From: Pseudomaricurvus alcaniphilus
GTDB lineage: Bacteria; Pseudomonadota; Gammaproteobacteria; Pseudomonadales; Cellvibrionaceae
NCBI RefSeq assembly: GCF_011440395.1
Contig: NZ_JAAOIX010000001.1
Coordinates: 248,001-312,000 of the forward strand
Length of the DNA stretch: 64,000 nucleotides
Reading direction: 5' to 3'
In this document: piece by piece, positions 37,302 through 46,611 of the stretch
Layout of the letters: each line of letters begins with the position of its first letter
Position numbering within the stretch: position 1 is the first letter of the stretch
Notes under the pieces: model-generated
The model's database searches: none
Seen by the model: the letters and a program-made list of their open reading frames with translations, nothing else
What the model was told of the DNA's origin: nothing
Program-made: the position numbers and the translations under genes

Positions 37302-38312
37302 TTATAACTGGTTGGGATCTACAAGGGAGTCCAGCTGCTTTTTATCAATGCTGCCGAGAAATCCACCACCCGGCACAACATCAGCCCCCCATACTAACTC
37401 CGACAGCTTGTTGAGAGTTGCCAGCCCTTGGTCAAAATCCGGCTTGTGTTGCGCATACACTAGTGGCCCCAGAAACTTTGTATACTGCTCTCGATATATG
37501 GCTTGTGAATTCAGCGCCGCCAGAGCCGCTTTTAGCTCGCCTTTGGCATCATCCAGAAATTCTTTGTGCTTACTGCCAAACCGTTCAGCATCACCCGTCA
37601 CAGTCTGATGCACCAATTGAACGAAATCAGCTCCCAAGGCTGCCTTACTGTTGATGATGTGTAAATCATAAACATGGCGAATCAGAGCGTCATCCGTCCA
37701 TTCTTTTATGCCGCGCAAATCGGCAGCAGTACGTCGCAAAAGGGATACCAGCTTCTCAGCTGAGGTATGAACGACATCAATACAGGCAAGCGCTCCTATT
37801 TCAGGAGGTTCACCCATGGCCTGGCCAATCAGGGAAGCAATGGCCCGATCCTCACGGAGACATTCATAATCACAGAGAGTCAGCTCAATTCTGATATTGG
37901 GCCGTAGAGCGTCGATGACATCGAAAATAGCCGTGTACGCCAACTCAAAACCAATGAAGTGGTTTTCATTGCGTGCCGATTCGTCAGAAATGGTGAAATC
38001 AGCAGCTTCAAAAATATCTCGTACATCCTGCTTAAGTGCGCTTAACTCCTTGCGTAGCGCATTTCGACCCAACGCCCGCCCCTGTTCAGTTCGCAGTACT
38101 TTGAGGTCAACATCCTCCGACATCCGCTGCAGACCAATAAATATCTTGGTAAGGCAAGTACCACCAGCAAAAACGAGCTCAAAATTGGGAGAGTGGTAAT
38201 TCGCCAGTAGCGAGAGGGCCTGAACGACATGAAAATCTTTTTCAACCAGGGAGGGTTCGTTGATGCCCAACTCGGCAGCAACGTCTTCCACCAACTCCCT
38301 CGTCACTTCCAT
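37302..38312 (-). CDS. AbiEii-type nucleotidyltransferase toxin
   Basis: 336-aa protein of the AbiEii/AbiGii nucleotidyltransferase family. Seen: FAGGTCLTKIF near residue 50 and RMSEDVDLKV near 63, the Gly-Gly-Thr and Asp-x-Asp parts of the nucleotidyltransferase site. Known members of this type IV toxin-antitoxin/abortive-infection family modify tRNA or other RNA with nucleotides. It lies 13 bases after its antitoxin-like partner, same strand. Confidence 0.85.
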   Translation of the reverse strand: MEVTRELVEDVAAELGINEPSLVEKDFHVVQALSLLANYHSPNFELVFAGGTCLTKIFIGLQRMSEDVDLKVLRTEQGRALGRNALRKELSALKQDVRDIFEAADFTISDESARNENHFIGFELAYTAIFDVIDALRPNIRIELTLCDYECLREDRAIASLIGQAMGEPPEIGALACIDVVHTSAEKLVSLLRRTAADLRGIKEWTDDALIRHVYDLHIINSKAALGADFVQLVHQTVTGDAERFGSKHKEFLDDAKGELKAALAALNSQAIYREQYTKFLGPLVYAQHKPDFDQGLATLNKLSELVWGADVVPGGGFLGSIDKKQLDSLVDPNQL

Positions 38313-38325
38313 AGGCTTTCCTTAG

Positions 38326-38742
38326 CTATGGTTTGGTCTGGTACTTGAGGGACTGGTTACCAAACCCGATTTTCCGGTTTAGCCGACCTTGAACAATTAC
38401 CCCCGCTGATGCAGAGACCTGGGTTGTTTCACCCTGGTTGTAGCGCTGCTCGGCAACATCAGGCTTCCACTGATAACCAAGACGGTTTAAGGCCGCGCGG
38501 GAAGCCGCCTTAAACCCCCCGGGAACAGCGATGGTTGGTTTACCAGTAACCGCAGACGGCCGGGCGCGAGTATACAGCCCCTTGCCGATTCGCACCAACT
38601 GCCCTGCATCCACCAGCTGCTTCAGAGCTCGGCCCACTTGGTCGTAACCACCTAAATCGGCAAAATCCGAGCGCAAAAAAACCTCTTTCCTGGAACGCTT
38701 TAGGCGGAGAGCAAGCTTTTGTTTGAGGGGGCTGTTTTTCAT
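38326..38742 (-). CDS. AbiEi/DUF6088-type antitoxin
   Basis: 138-aa partner of the AbiEii toxin. An N-terminal winged-helix-like part (KEVFLRSDFADLGGYDQVGRALKQLVDAGQLVRIGKGLYTRAR) fits DUF6088/AbiEi proteins, which bind their promoter and counter the toxin. The order antitoxin then toxin is standard. An AT-rich 225-base stretch upstream carries the likely promoter. Confidence 0.82.
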   Translation of the reverse strand: MKNSPLKQKLALRLKRSRKEVFLRSDFADLGGYDQVGRALKQLVDAGQLVRIGKGLYTRARPSAVTGKPTIAVPGGFKAASRAALNRLGYQWKPDVAEQRYNQGETTQVSASAGVIVQGRLNRKIGFGNQSLKYQTKP

Positions 38743-38968
38743 ATCACCGACACCTGAGAATTGACTACATAGTAAACTATCCCAGGCACATATTTCAAGA
38801 ACATAAATACGACACCAATATCGTTTAATATCCTGATATATATAGCTTTTTTATACTTTAACTTAATTTAAATGTCGTATTTTTGCTATTATAAACCGCC
38901 ATTCACTGAAGGCCAGGCATTTAATAAGCGGGCAGAACTGCTTAGCTGTATCCTCCCTACCCTGCCAA

Positions 38969-39907
38969 CTACTCTTTCGTCAACGTATTAATACTCACAT
39001 GGGGCCAGCGAATGCGCCCCGGCAATCCATCCCCTCTCGAGAAAAAATCGAGCATGACAATCTGCGAATACTGCAAACGCCTGCTGCCGTCGGCCAACCG
39101 TTGAATCCAGAAAGTGGACTTCATCGAGTCGGCGTTGGCCTGCTTGACGATAAACGGGATATTGGTGACCCCCGCCGTGGCGACCGTTGAATCAACAATG
39201 AGCGTGGTCGTTTCAACGATATCGACGCCCTGGTTGGCGAGGCTGAGCAATGCGTTCGGCTGCAGCGGATTGAATCCGGGAAAGCCCGCTGCCGTCACAT
39301 TACCCTTGAAAGGCGCGTCATTGAATTGCTTGTAGGGTGCCAGGTAGGGGGAAGCCAGATCATGGCTGACACCGACCGGGAGACCGTTGACCTCAGGAAT
39401 ATCAACGCCCCCCTGCTGCACTTCGCTGCTGCCCAACGCGAGTACGGAGTCACCGTGGGGGATCGAACTGAGGCGGGCGATATCCACATGGGGCTGGGTC
39501 TCGTTCAACATGTGCAGCCACAGCCCCGGTTCATGGTGAATGGCCAGGTTCGCGCCACCCGCTTCACCGCTGAGTGGCGAGTCCACCGCTGCAACCTGGA
39601 CGATCTGTTGGGTGTAGTCCAGGGTGGCGATCAATTGATCGGTCTGCCCGTTGGCGCCGACGCCGCGATTCGGTACCCCCTTGTCCACCAAGGTAAACTC
39701 CAAGGTCTCGTTGTATTGATTGAGCAACAGGCGGTAGCCGAGCGGGCCCGCAGCAAACGGCAGCGCAATCATATTCCAGCCCATGCCGTCGCTTTTCCAG
39801 GTGCCTGGCAAGTGCTCGAGCGGCCCTAGTGCCGGTTCAGGGCCGCTCGCCTGCTTCAGTGTGCGCTGCTGGCTTTTTACATCCTGTAAATCCTTGCTAT
39901 TTAACAT
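38969..39907 (-). CDS. Unknown protein, possibly heme-binding beta-barrel type
   Basis: 312-aa protein started at an ATG with AGGAG 7 bases ahead (a TTG lies one codon earlier). No signal peptide. It opens, after about 30 residues, with EHLPGTWKSDGMGWNMIALPF, which recalls the GxW...GxGxN...P start of nitrobindin/FABP-like heme proteins, and has a late IVKQANADSMKSTFWIQRL. I do not recognise the family with certainty. It is coded after the amine oxidase and decarboxylase on the same strand, separated by a repeat region, and may serve the same pathway. Confidence 0.75.
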   Translation of the reverse strand: MLNSKDLQDVKSQQRTLKQASGPEPALGPLEHLPGTWKSDGMGWNMIALPFAAGPLGYRLLLNQYNETLEFTLVDKGVPNRGVGANGQTDQLIATLDYTQQIVQVAAVDSPLSGEAGGANLAIHHEPGLWLHMLNETQPHVDIARLSSIPHGDSVLALGSSEVQQGGVDIPEVNGLPVGVSHDLASPYLAPYKQFNDAPFKGNVTAAGFPGFNPLQPNALLSLANQGVDIVETTTLIVDSTVATAGVTNIPFIVKQANADSMKSTFWIQRLADGSRRLQYSQIVMLDFFSRGDGLPGRIRWPHVSINTLTKE

Positions 39908-40060
39908 CAATCTTCTCCTGTGACGACTCCCGGGGACCCGGCAGCCTGTAATGCTGGCTTAACCCGGCTTGAGCCGGGCTGAACCTTGCAACCTAATCAT
40001 TAACACTGTCATGACGCCTATCCGAACCAATCACCGACTCGAATGCCACTTACTTTAGGC

Positions 40061-40216
40061 TGTCATCCCCGCGCAGGTGGGGATCCAGAGGCCTAGGGGC
40101 GATGATCTCGCGTATAAACCTGTCATCCCCGCGCAGGCGGGGATCCAGTTTCTGGGGAACTACAACGCAGCACCTGGATTCCGGGACGCCGGACCGCCGC
40201 CTGCGCGGGAACGACA
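40061..40216. repeat. REP-like repeats, three units
   Basis: Two direct copies of TGTCATCCCCGCGCAGG followed by GGGGATCCAG (40061-40088 and 40121-40148, one base different) and one inverted, degenerate copy (40174-40216). Copies 2 and 3 face each other and can fold into a long hairpin. They lie in the 3' gap after the decarboxylase gene. This GTCATCCCCGCGCAGGCGGGG form is a common dispersed intergenic repeat in proteobacteria. Confidence 0.8.
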
Positions 40217-40260
40217 AGCTGGATCATTTGCTTAAGTACGTACCATTTATCACCGGCCCT

Positions 40261-42027
40261 TTAAAACTTGTTCGCCGGTGGCCAGTCCGGATTGGCGGTT
40301 TCATCCTCACCCACGGTGCTGTCGATATTGCGGCTCAACGCCCCCGGCACACTCGTCTCCGGCACGGTAACTTCCACCACGAAATTGCTTTGCTTGAACT
40401 CATCGATCTCCGCCAGCGCCGCCCGCAACTGGGTCAATGTTTCAACCTTGCTGCCCTTGCCACCAAAAACATCCACCACTTTCTCGTAGTTCCAGGCCGG
40501 CAACGCGTTGTAGGCATAAGGCGCGTTCTGCAAGCGCTGCGGGTATTCCACTGGCGGCTGACGAAACGGATTCGGGTTGACCAGGAACTGCTCTATTCCG
40601 TACAGGCCATTCTTGATCACAAAAACCACCGTGTTATGGCCATAGTGATGGTGATCGGATACCGCCTGGCAGGTTTCATGGAAGGCGCCATCACCCACCG
40701 CCACCACCACCCGCTTGTCGGGCAACGCGCACTTCACACCGGTGGCCGCGGGCACGGAATAACCGATGGCCAGCCATGCCGCTTGCGCCAGAAAACCTCC
40801 CTGGCTGGCGATGTGTACCGACTGCGCGCCGATCAGGGGAAACCCCGCATCCGCCACCAGCACCTTGTCGTCACCCAACCAATTGCTGAGCATTTGGAAA
40901 AAGCTGTCGTAGGTAATGGTTTCGTCTACCGCTGCCGCAGCCTTGACCGGTGCCAGCATGGCCGGCAGCCGCAGTGGCGCGGGCGGGCACTGCGGCACTG
41001 CCGCGGTTAACTGCTCGATATAGTCGCGCAGCTCCACCGAGGCAAAAAACCTTGCGCCGACCCGCGCCGTCCCGGCGCTGGCCAACACCCTGCCGGAGCC
41101 GCGCACATCCTCGCTGCCGGTATTCTTGCTGGTGGTCCAGCCACCGATCCCGATCAGGCAACCATCGTCACCGGTCAGGGACTCAATTTCCTGTTCGGTC
41201 AGGGTCACACAACCGTCGAACAGAGGATGATCTTCCGACACCACCCCCTTGCTCAGCGCGGACGTAACAAAGCGCACCTGCTGCTCGGCATCGTCCCGGT
41301 CGCGATTGAGTGCCGCCATCAGCGCCAAAAACGGCTCCTCCAGCCCCTGGCGCTGGATTTCAATGCCCGCCCAAAACAGTACCCGTGGGCGCTGGCGCGT
41401 CAACTCCAGCGTCGCGGCCACCGCGGCCGCCGTATCGCTGACAGTAACCCTGCCATCCCTGTCACCGCGCAGGGGGCGCTCCGGGGCGCAGCAGGCCGCG
41501 CGCCAAACGTCCTCCGCCACTTCGATGTACACCGGTTGTTGATAGGTCAGCAGCGCGGTCAGCGCCGCGTCAATCTGGTAGGGTGCCTGGCCGGCGTCGA
41601 TAATGCGCTCCGCGGCCACGGTCACCGGTCGAAACAGGCTGATATCGACCATGGGGTTACCGGTGGTGTGGGAATACAGCAGGCCTTCCTGGCGCTCTAT
41701 AACCGTCTCCTTGCGTGTCGGCGCGCCGTTGATCAGGACGATGGGAACGTGCTCGACATAGGCGCCGGCGATGGTATTCAATGCCGTAAAGGCGCCGACA
41801 CTGTAAGTCACGTACACCGCACCGATGCCCTTGTAGCGCGCGTAGGCATCCGCGGCGAAACCCGCACAGATTTCGTTCGGGTTGCCGGAGATGGTAATCG
41901 GCGAGTCACTGTCGGCGAGAATGGTATCCAGTAGCGCTGCCGTGTAGTTACCGGCCACGCCAAACATCTGCTCCAGTCCAAGTTGCTCAAGCCGGGTTTT
42001 CAAATAATCTGCGACGGTGGTTTGCAT
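40261..42027 (-). CDS. TPP-dependent 2-oxo acid decarboxylase (pyruvate/indolepyruvate type)
   Basis: 588-aa thiamine-diphosphate enzyme. Seen: N-terminal PYR domain with GVAGNYTAALLD and the activating Glu in GNPNEICAG (about residue 52), central NAD-fold domain, and C-terminal TPP domain with GDGAFHETCQAVSD ... NGLYGIEQF as GDG-x(24-27)-N. Such enzymes turn 2-oxo acids into aldehydes; phenylpyruvate or indolepyruvate would fit the amine oxidase coded 14 bases upstream. GGAGAGG precedes the ATG. Confidence 0.88.
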   Translation of the reverse strand: MQTTVADYLKTRLEQLGLEQMFGVAGNYTAALLDTILADSDSPITISGNPNEICAGFAADAYARYKGIGAVYVTYSVGAFTALNTIAGAYVEHVPIVLINGAPTRKETVIERQEGLLYSHTTGNPMVDISLFRPVTVAAERIIDAGQAPYQIDAALTALLTYQQPVYIEVAEDVWRAACCAPERPLRGDRDGRVTVSDTAAAVAATLELTRQRPRVLFWAGIEIQRQGLEEPFLALMAALNRDRDDAEQQVRFVTSALSKGVVSEDHPLFDGCVTLTEQEIESLTGDDGCLIGIGGWTTSKNTGSEDVRGSGRVLASAGTARVGARFFASVELRDYIEQLTAAVPQCPPAPLRLPAMLAPVKAAAAVDETITYDSFFQMLSNWLGDDKVLVADAGFPLIGAQSVHIASQGGFLAQAAWLAIGYSVPAATGVKCALPDKRVVVAVGDGAFHETCQAVSDHHHYGHNTVVFVIKNGLYGIEQFLVNPNPFRQPPVEYPQRLQNAPYAYNALPAWNYEKVVDVFGGKGSKVETLTQLRAALAEIDEFKQSNFVVEVTVPETSVPGALSRNIDSTVGEDETANPDWPPANKF

Positions 42028-42041
42028 AACACCTCTCCTGC

Positions 42042-43973
42042 TTACTTGTCGAAATAGCTCAACTTGAGGTCGTAACCCTGATCCAGCGCGGCTGCGTCGG
42101 CCACATCCGCACCGCCAGCAAGATCCCGGGTTATATACTGCTTGATGCGCTCAGTGGAAAACTCCTTGTACTTGGAGCGAATCACCTTGGCAGGCTCACC
42201 GTATTCCTTGCAGTAGACTTTGGCGATCGGCTCCAGGCCAAATTCCGCCAATACCTGGTCCGCCGAACGCAATGCCCCTTCCACCCAGCCCTGGTAGTCG
42301 GAAAAAGCCTCGCCACAGGTGTGGATACCGGGAACCGGTTCGACCAGGCTCGCAATCACCTCCCTGTCATCGGCGTGCATGCCCCACTGGTGCACGCCGT
42401 AACCCACCTGCCGCGACGCCGGCACACCCAGCTCGGTAGTGCCGGCCCAGATGCGGGCACTGGTCAGGATCGGCGCTGGCACATAGTGGGAGTTAAACAG
42501 CTTCTTGAAAAAGCCCGTCGCTTCCCGCACCACCGCCTGGGAAGCCGGATAGATCTTCTGCGGCTGCGCCACGTTGTGATCATGCTGCAGCGGTGATTCA
42601 AAGCGCGGCCCGTTTTCCTGCAACGCTCGCCAGAAATTAATGTTGAGGAAATCACAGTAAATGGTCAGGGCCGCGGGCTTGTTGAACTTGCTGTCATTGA
42701 TGCAATCCAGTTTATCAACCAGCTCGGGAGGTACCGTTTTGTGGTTCGCCTTGAGCCAGTTTTGGTATTCAAGACCTGCGAACAATGCTTCATCGATCGC
42801 ATAGAACGGGTACACGGAACCGAGCGGCAAGTCGGAGAAATTGGGGCCGAAGTCCACCGGCGGCTGCCCGGACAGGTTATTGCCCCACCAGGCGTAGTCG
42901 TAGTACAAATTGATTTTTAACAGCGCCTGGTCGGTGGTGGTAAGCAGTGTATTCCAGAGCGAATCTGCGCGCTCAGGCGGCAACTCGGCAAAGGCGCTCG
43001 AACGCAGGAACAATTTCTCCAGCGCCAAGCGCGGCAGCGCCAATACCACTTTCTCTTTCGCAACAATCGAATGACGCTCGCCGGTTTCCGTGTTGTGTGT
43101 CAGCAGTTCGCAGCTTCCGTCGCCCCTTTTACTGAGCGACTCGACCGTAGTCAGCAGGTGAATGCGCTCCATGCCCACCGCGTCCACCAGCTTGTTGGGC
43201 AGCCCGCTGAAACCGTCTACCAGGGTAAAAAACTGCGGGTCGGCCGGAAAATCCTCCAGCAGTTGAAACGCCTCGCCGGCGTTCATTTGCGAGAGAAACG
43301 TGCCGTTGAACCCCAGCAAACGATACAGCAAGGTCACGCATTCGTTGGAATAGCCCATTTCCATCAGCAGATTCCACAGCGACCAGTCAATCAGCTTGAC
43401 ATTGTTCCACTGGCATTCCAGCCGAAAGGCCTGCCAGAACTCCGGCGGGCGAGGATCGGGACGGGATTCAAACTGGGGATTGGCCGCCAGGATGCGATTA
43501 AAAACAGTGTTGATAATGGATTTGGGGTCGATGCCCTGTTCGGCCTGATCGAGATTATAGAGCTCACCCCAAACTGCGTAATCGTCCTCTTTCGCCTGGG
43601 CGTTAGTAAAGGCGTGCCCACGAAAATAGAGACGATTGTTACCGCCGCTGTTCATGGGGAATGGCACAATCTCTTTATCGAGCCCGAGCATAAGGAACAG
43701 GCTCATCAAATTGTCCATAGTATCAAAGGTAAAGCGCATCCCCCCCTGCTCTTCCTTGACCGTCGAGCCGTCCGGAAAGTGCACCAGGTCAGAGTCGAGG
43801 CGCCCCCCGGTGCGGTTAATCCGGTCGACAATACAAATGCTGCGTTCAGGGTCTTGCTGCAACAGTCGCCAGGCGACATAGAGCCCCGACATGCCAGCGC
43901 CAACAATGACAATATCGGCCTCACTGGGCAGGGGTTTGGGGGGCATAGACTCGACGGTGTAATGAGAGGACAT
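42042..43973 (-). CDS. FAD-dependent amine/L-amino acid oxidase
   Basis: 643-aa flavoprotein of the monoamine/L-amino acid oxidase family. FAD motif DIVIVGAGMSGLYVAW near residue 20, then RTGGRLDSD and EEQGGMRF, and the C-terminal CGEAFSDYQGWVEGALRSADQ block that closes the flavin site. It should oxidise an amino acid or amine to the oxo acid or aldehyde with H2O2 release. No signal peptide. AAGGAG precedes the ATG. First gene of the oxidase-decarboxylase pair, so the likely route is amino acid to 2-oxo acid to aldehyde (inference). Confidence 0.88.
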   Translation of the reverse strand: MSSHYTVESMPPKPLPSEADIVIVGAGMSGLYVAWRLLQQDPERSICIVDRINRTGGRLDSDLVHFPDGSTVKEEQGGMRFTFDTMDNLMSLFLMLGLDKEIVPFPMNSGGNNRLYFRGHAFTNAQAKEDDYAVWGELYNLDQAEQGIDPKSIINTVFNRILAANPQFESRPDPRPPEFWQAFRLECQWNNVKLIDWSLWNLLMEMGYSNECVTLLYRLLGFNGTFLSQMNAGEAFQLLEDFPADPQFFTLVDGFSGLPNKLVDAVGMERIHLLTTVESLSKRGDGSCELLTHNTETGERHSIVAKEKVVLALPRLALEKLFLRSSAFAELPPERADSLWNTLLTTTDQALLKINLYYDYAWWGNNLSGQPPVDFGPNFSDLPLGSVYPFYAIDEALFAGLEYQNWLKANHKTVPPELVDKLDCINDSKFNKPAALTIYCDFLNINFWRALQENGPRFESPLQHDHNVAQPQKIYPASQAVVREATGFFKKLFNSHYVPAPILTSARIWAGTTELGVPASRQVGYGVHQWGMHADDREVIASLVEPVPGIHTCGEAFSDYQGWVEGALRSADQVLAEFGLEPIAKVYCKEYGEPAKVIRSKYKEFSTERIKQYITRDLAGGADVADAAALDQGYDLKLSYFDK

Positions 43974-44704
43974 AACGGTACTCCTTACCTGATGATAGGG
44001 TTAATTTAAGCCCGTCCATAAACGGGTGATCGTGTAAAAATACTGCTTAATTTAACTTGATGCTGGAATGCAAATGAGCGCGACGGAGGAACGCCCTAAA
44101 AACAAACACAAGCGGCCTTTACATCAGCCAGTAAAAAATAAATCAGTAACAATCGAGCTGGAGTGCGATCGATGGCATCAATAACCTGACATGAGCGAGA
44201 AGGGATATTCGACGACAGAATGATACGAGCCTCAGTTGGCTTGGTGCGCCAGCCCGTATTTTTATAGCAACCTTTCTAGCACAAGTGGCCATAGGTTCTT
44301 GCTTTCCTTATTGTTGTTTTTGGCTATCGCTATTGAACAAAGTTATTGACGATGATCGCTGATCTTTCCTGAAAGTAGCTTGTATTCGAAGCAGGAATCA
44401 GACGAATACGAACGATGACTTGCGTCATCTTTTAAAACTACACGGGACTTATATGTTCGACAAGGACAATATTTTTATATCGACAATTTGTCGTTTATAT
44501 CCTTGTCTGAAGAAACCATAAGCACCAAATAGAATTTCACCGGGAGCACTAAACTCCAAACTGAATTAATACGCAAATTAAGGAAGGCGCGACTCGCCAG
44601 TCCGGTGCGGATGCTCGTGTGCGATGCTCGCGCATGATAACTGTTCTGCTTCGCCTAACGAAGGGTATTAGATGCATTAGTTCAGCAGCAAGACCACGCG
44701 ACGG
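43974..44704. other. Gene-free AT-richer region with palindromes
   Basis: About 730 bases with no credible gene. It holds the promoter of the amine oxidase. Two palindromes stand out: GATGAC (44414-44419) with GTCATC (44424-44429), and a nested set between 44459 and 44507 in which GACAAGGA pairs with TCCTTGTC and an inner CGACAA pairs with TTGTCG. These could be regulator sites or relics of a mobile element. Confidence 0.45.
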
Positions 44705-45190
44705 TCAACCCCGGCGGGCAGCTTCGAGTAATGCGATGTCAATTTTCCCCATCTGCATCATCGCCTCAAACACTCTCTTTGCGACCGCCGGGTCGGGGTC
44801 AGTCAATGCGTCAGTCAAAGCGACCGGTGTTATCTGCCAGGACAGCCCCCACTTATCCTTGCACCAGCCGCAGGCGCTCTCCTGCCCGCCATTGCCGACA
44901 ATCGCGTTCCAGTAGCGATCCGTTTCGGCTTGATCAGCCGTGGCCACCTGAAACGAAAAGGCCTCGCAGTGGGTGAACACCGGCCCACCATTAAGCCCGA
45001 TACAGGGGATGCCCATTAGCGTAAACTCGACAGTCAGTACGTCCCCTGCCTTACCCGAGGGAAAATCTCCAGGGGCGCGAAGCAGAGCACCGACAGATGA
45101 GTCGGGAAAGGTAGCGGCGTAAAATCGGGCCGCCTCTTCAGCATTGCCATCAAACCAAAGACAAACGGTGTTTTTAGCAGTGGTCTTCAT
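44705..45190 (-). CDS. VOC-family PhnB-like protein
   Basis: 161-aa protein of the vicinal-oxygen-chelate fold, PhnB/3-demethylubiquinone methyltransferase-like branch. Seen: CLWFDGNAEEAARFYAATFPDS at the N-terminus and THCEAFSFQVATADQAETDRYW in the second half, with the KDKWGLSWQITP ending of this branch. The family is widespread and its reaction is mostly unknown. It is 14 bases after the SRPBCC gene, same strand, a common pairing. Confidence 0.88.
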   Translation of the reverse strand: MKTTAKNTVCLWFDGNAEEAARFYAATFPDSSVGALLRAPGDFPSGKAGDVLTVEFTLMGIPCIGLNGGPVFTHCEAFSFQVATADQAETDRYWNAIVGNGGQESACGWCKDKWGLSWQITPVALTDALTDPDPAVAKRVFEAMMQMGKIDIALLEAARRG

Positions 45191-45204
45191 ATTGCACTAC
45201 CCGG

Positions 45205-45618
45205 TTAGTTGTTTTCTGCTTCGACAAAGGCTTTGAAGTTGTTGAGAATACCCAGCCAGCCCAGGCGCTGCTGCTCTGCTGAGTTTTCGTCCTCAGCGTC
45301 AAAAGTTTCTGTGATCTTTACCCCATCGCTGGTCTTCGCAAATCTGACGGAAACATTGCGGCCATCGTCCATTTGGTAGCGGATGGTTGATAGTCGATCT
45401 ATTTGGGTAAACTTGCCAGTAAAATCGAAACCCATTGAACCGTCTTTTGCTTCCATTCTGTAGTTGAAAGTACCGCCCGCCACGAGGTTTAAACTGGCGC
45501 TCGGGCAATGCCACTCGTCTATTGCGAAGTTCCACTGGGTAATGGACTCCGGAGTAGTCCAGGCAGCCCAAACCTTCTCCAGGTCTGCAGCGACGTCATT
45601 TTCTATTGTTATTTGCAT
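45205..45618 (-). CDS. SRPBCC/AHSA1-domain protein
   Basis: 137-aa START-like/AHSA1 protein: N-terminal ADLEKVWAAWTTPESITQWNF and C-terminal GWLGILNNFKAFVEA are typical. Such small proteins bind hydrophobic ligands; role unknown. Co-transcribed with the VOC gene downstream. A similar pairing is common in Proteobacteria and Bacteroidetes. Confidence 0.9.
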   Translation of the reverse strand: MQITIENDVAADLEKVWAAWTTPESITQWNFAIDEWHCPSASLNLVAGGTFNYRMEAKDGSMGFDFTGKFTQIDRLSTIRYQMDDGRNVSVRFAKTSDGVKITETFDAEDENSAEQQRLGWLGILNNFKAFVEAENN

Positions 45619-45807
45619 TGCTTGTTCCTCGAATCAATAATTCGGCCTTGAAAAGGCATAATTAAAATTGCTTTAATTCCCCGGCATTGGATGAGATCAG
45701 GATCCTGTTTGCTTTTCTATTATTTGTTCAGGAAAAGTGCCCCCGCTGATCACCCTCGCTCATTCTCGCCCATTGCCCGTTGATAAGAGCCGCTTGTCCG
45801 TACATCC

Positions 45808-46611
45808 TCACGACTTGGTTCCACTCAATACATGCGCTGATACCGAAAACACCGCTCGTCCGCTCTCGTCGGCATAAGCACCCAAGTCTCGATCAGCTTC
45901 TGCCAGGACTCCTTGGATTGTTTCCTCCTGAAGCACCACACCCATGACCGGAAGCCATCCTCGCAGATCGGCCTCAACCAATGACCGAATACTGGGGAAG
46001 CGTGCCGTTCCGGTACTGGTATTCACTATGGGCGCACCGACGCCCGCTTCGCGCGCTAACAGCTCCAGCTCACTTTTATTTCCAAGTACAAAAGGCGCCC
46101 GAAGGGCATCCGCTGCAGCTCGCCCTGCGACGCGCTCCAATAACGCTACTTCATCAGCGATCGCTGGAATGCTGTCCAAGGAACCCCAGACCGCCACGGC
46201 CAATCGGCCCCCGGGCGTCAGGACGCGAAGCATTTCTCGGAGTGACTTTATGCGGTCGGGAAAGAACATGAGTCCGAACTGGCTCACAACTACGTCGAAA
46301 GATTGGTCCGAGAACGGCAAGGCCTCGGCGGTTCCTTGCTTCCAGTCGATGCTTGGCGCAATCTGCTTTGCCACCTCCAGCATTCCGGGCATGACATCCA
46401 ATCCAACTACCGACCCGGATGTGCCGACATGTGCCATCAATTCACGCGCGAGCACTCCTGTGCCGCACGCGACATCCAGCACGCGCATACCCGGCGCGAC
46501 ATGGGCAGCCTTCGCGAGAACAGGGGGCCACTGTTGAAAAAGGGATGGGACGAAAAAGTCTTCATACGCCCGCGCCGCAGCGATCTGTTCGTGCAGTTCT
46601 GAGGTGGCCAT
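45808..46611 (-). CDS. SAM-dependent class I methyltransferase
   Basis: 267-aa methyltransferase. SAM-binding motif VLDVACGTGVLARELM near residue 48, acidic GLDVMPGML near 72, AEALPFSDQSFDVVVSQFGLMFF near 95 and LRVLTPGGRLAVAVWG near 130: the UbiE/COQ5-like layout. The ATG at 46611 is chosen for its GGAGG; four more codons lie upstream. Substrate unknown. Confidence 0.9.
   Translation of the reverse strand: MATSELHEQIAAARAYEDFFVPSLFQQWPPVLAKAAHVAPGMRVLDVACGTGVLARELMAHVGTSGSVVGLDVMPGMLEVAKQIAPSIDWKQGTAEALPFSDQSFDVVVSQFGLMFFPDRIKSLREMLRVLTPGGRLAVAVWGSLDSIPAIADEVALLERVAGRAAADALRAPFVLGNKSELELLAREAGVGAPIVNTSTGTARFPSIRSLVEADLRGWLPVMGVVLQEETIQGVLAEADRDLGAYADESGRAVFSVSAHVLSGTKS

Noticed and set aside
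40061-40216. Possible CRISPR array
   Set aside because: Only two direct units, one inverted unit, no regular spacers and no cas genes; fits a REP-type repeat.
44640-44690. Integron attC-like bases (GCCTAAC followed by TTAGATGCATTAG)
   Set aside because: No matching GTTRRRY partner site and no folded attC arrangement; no integrase in the window.
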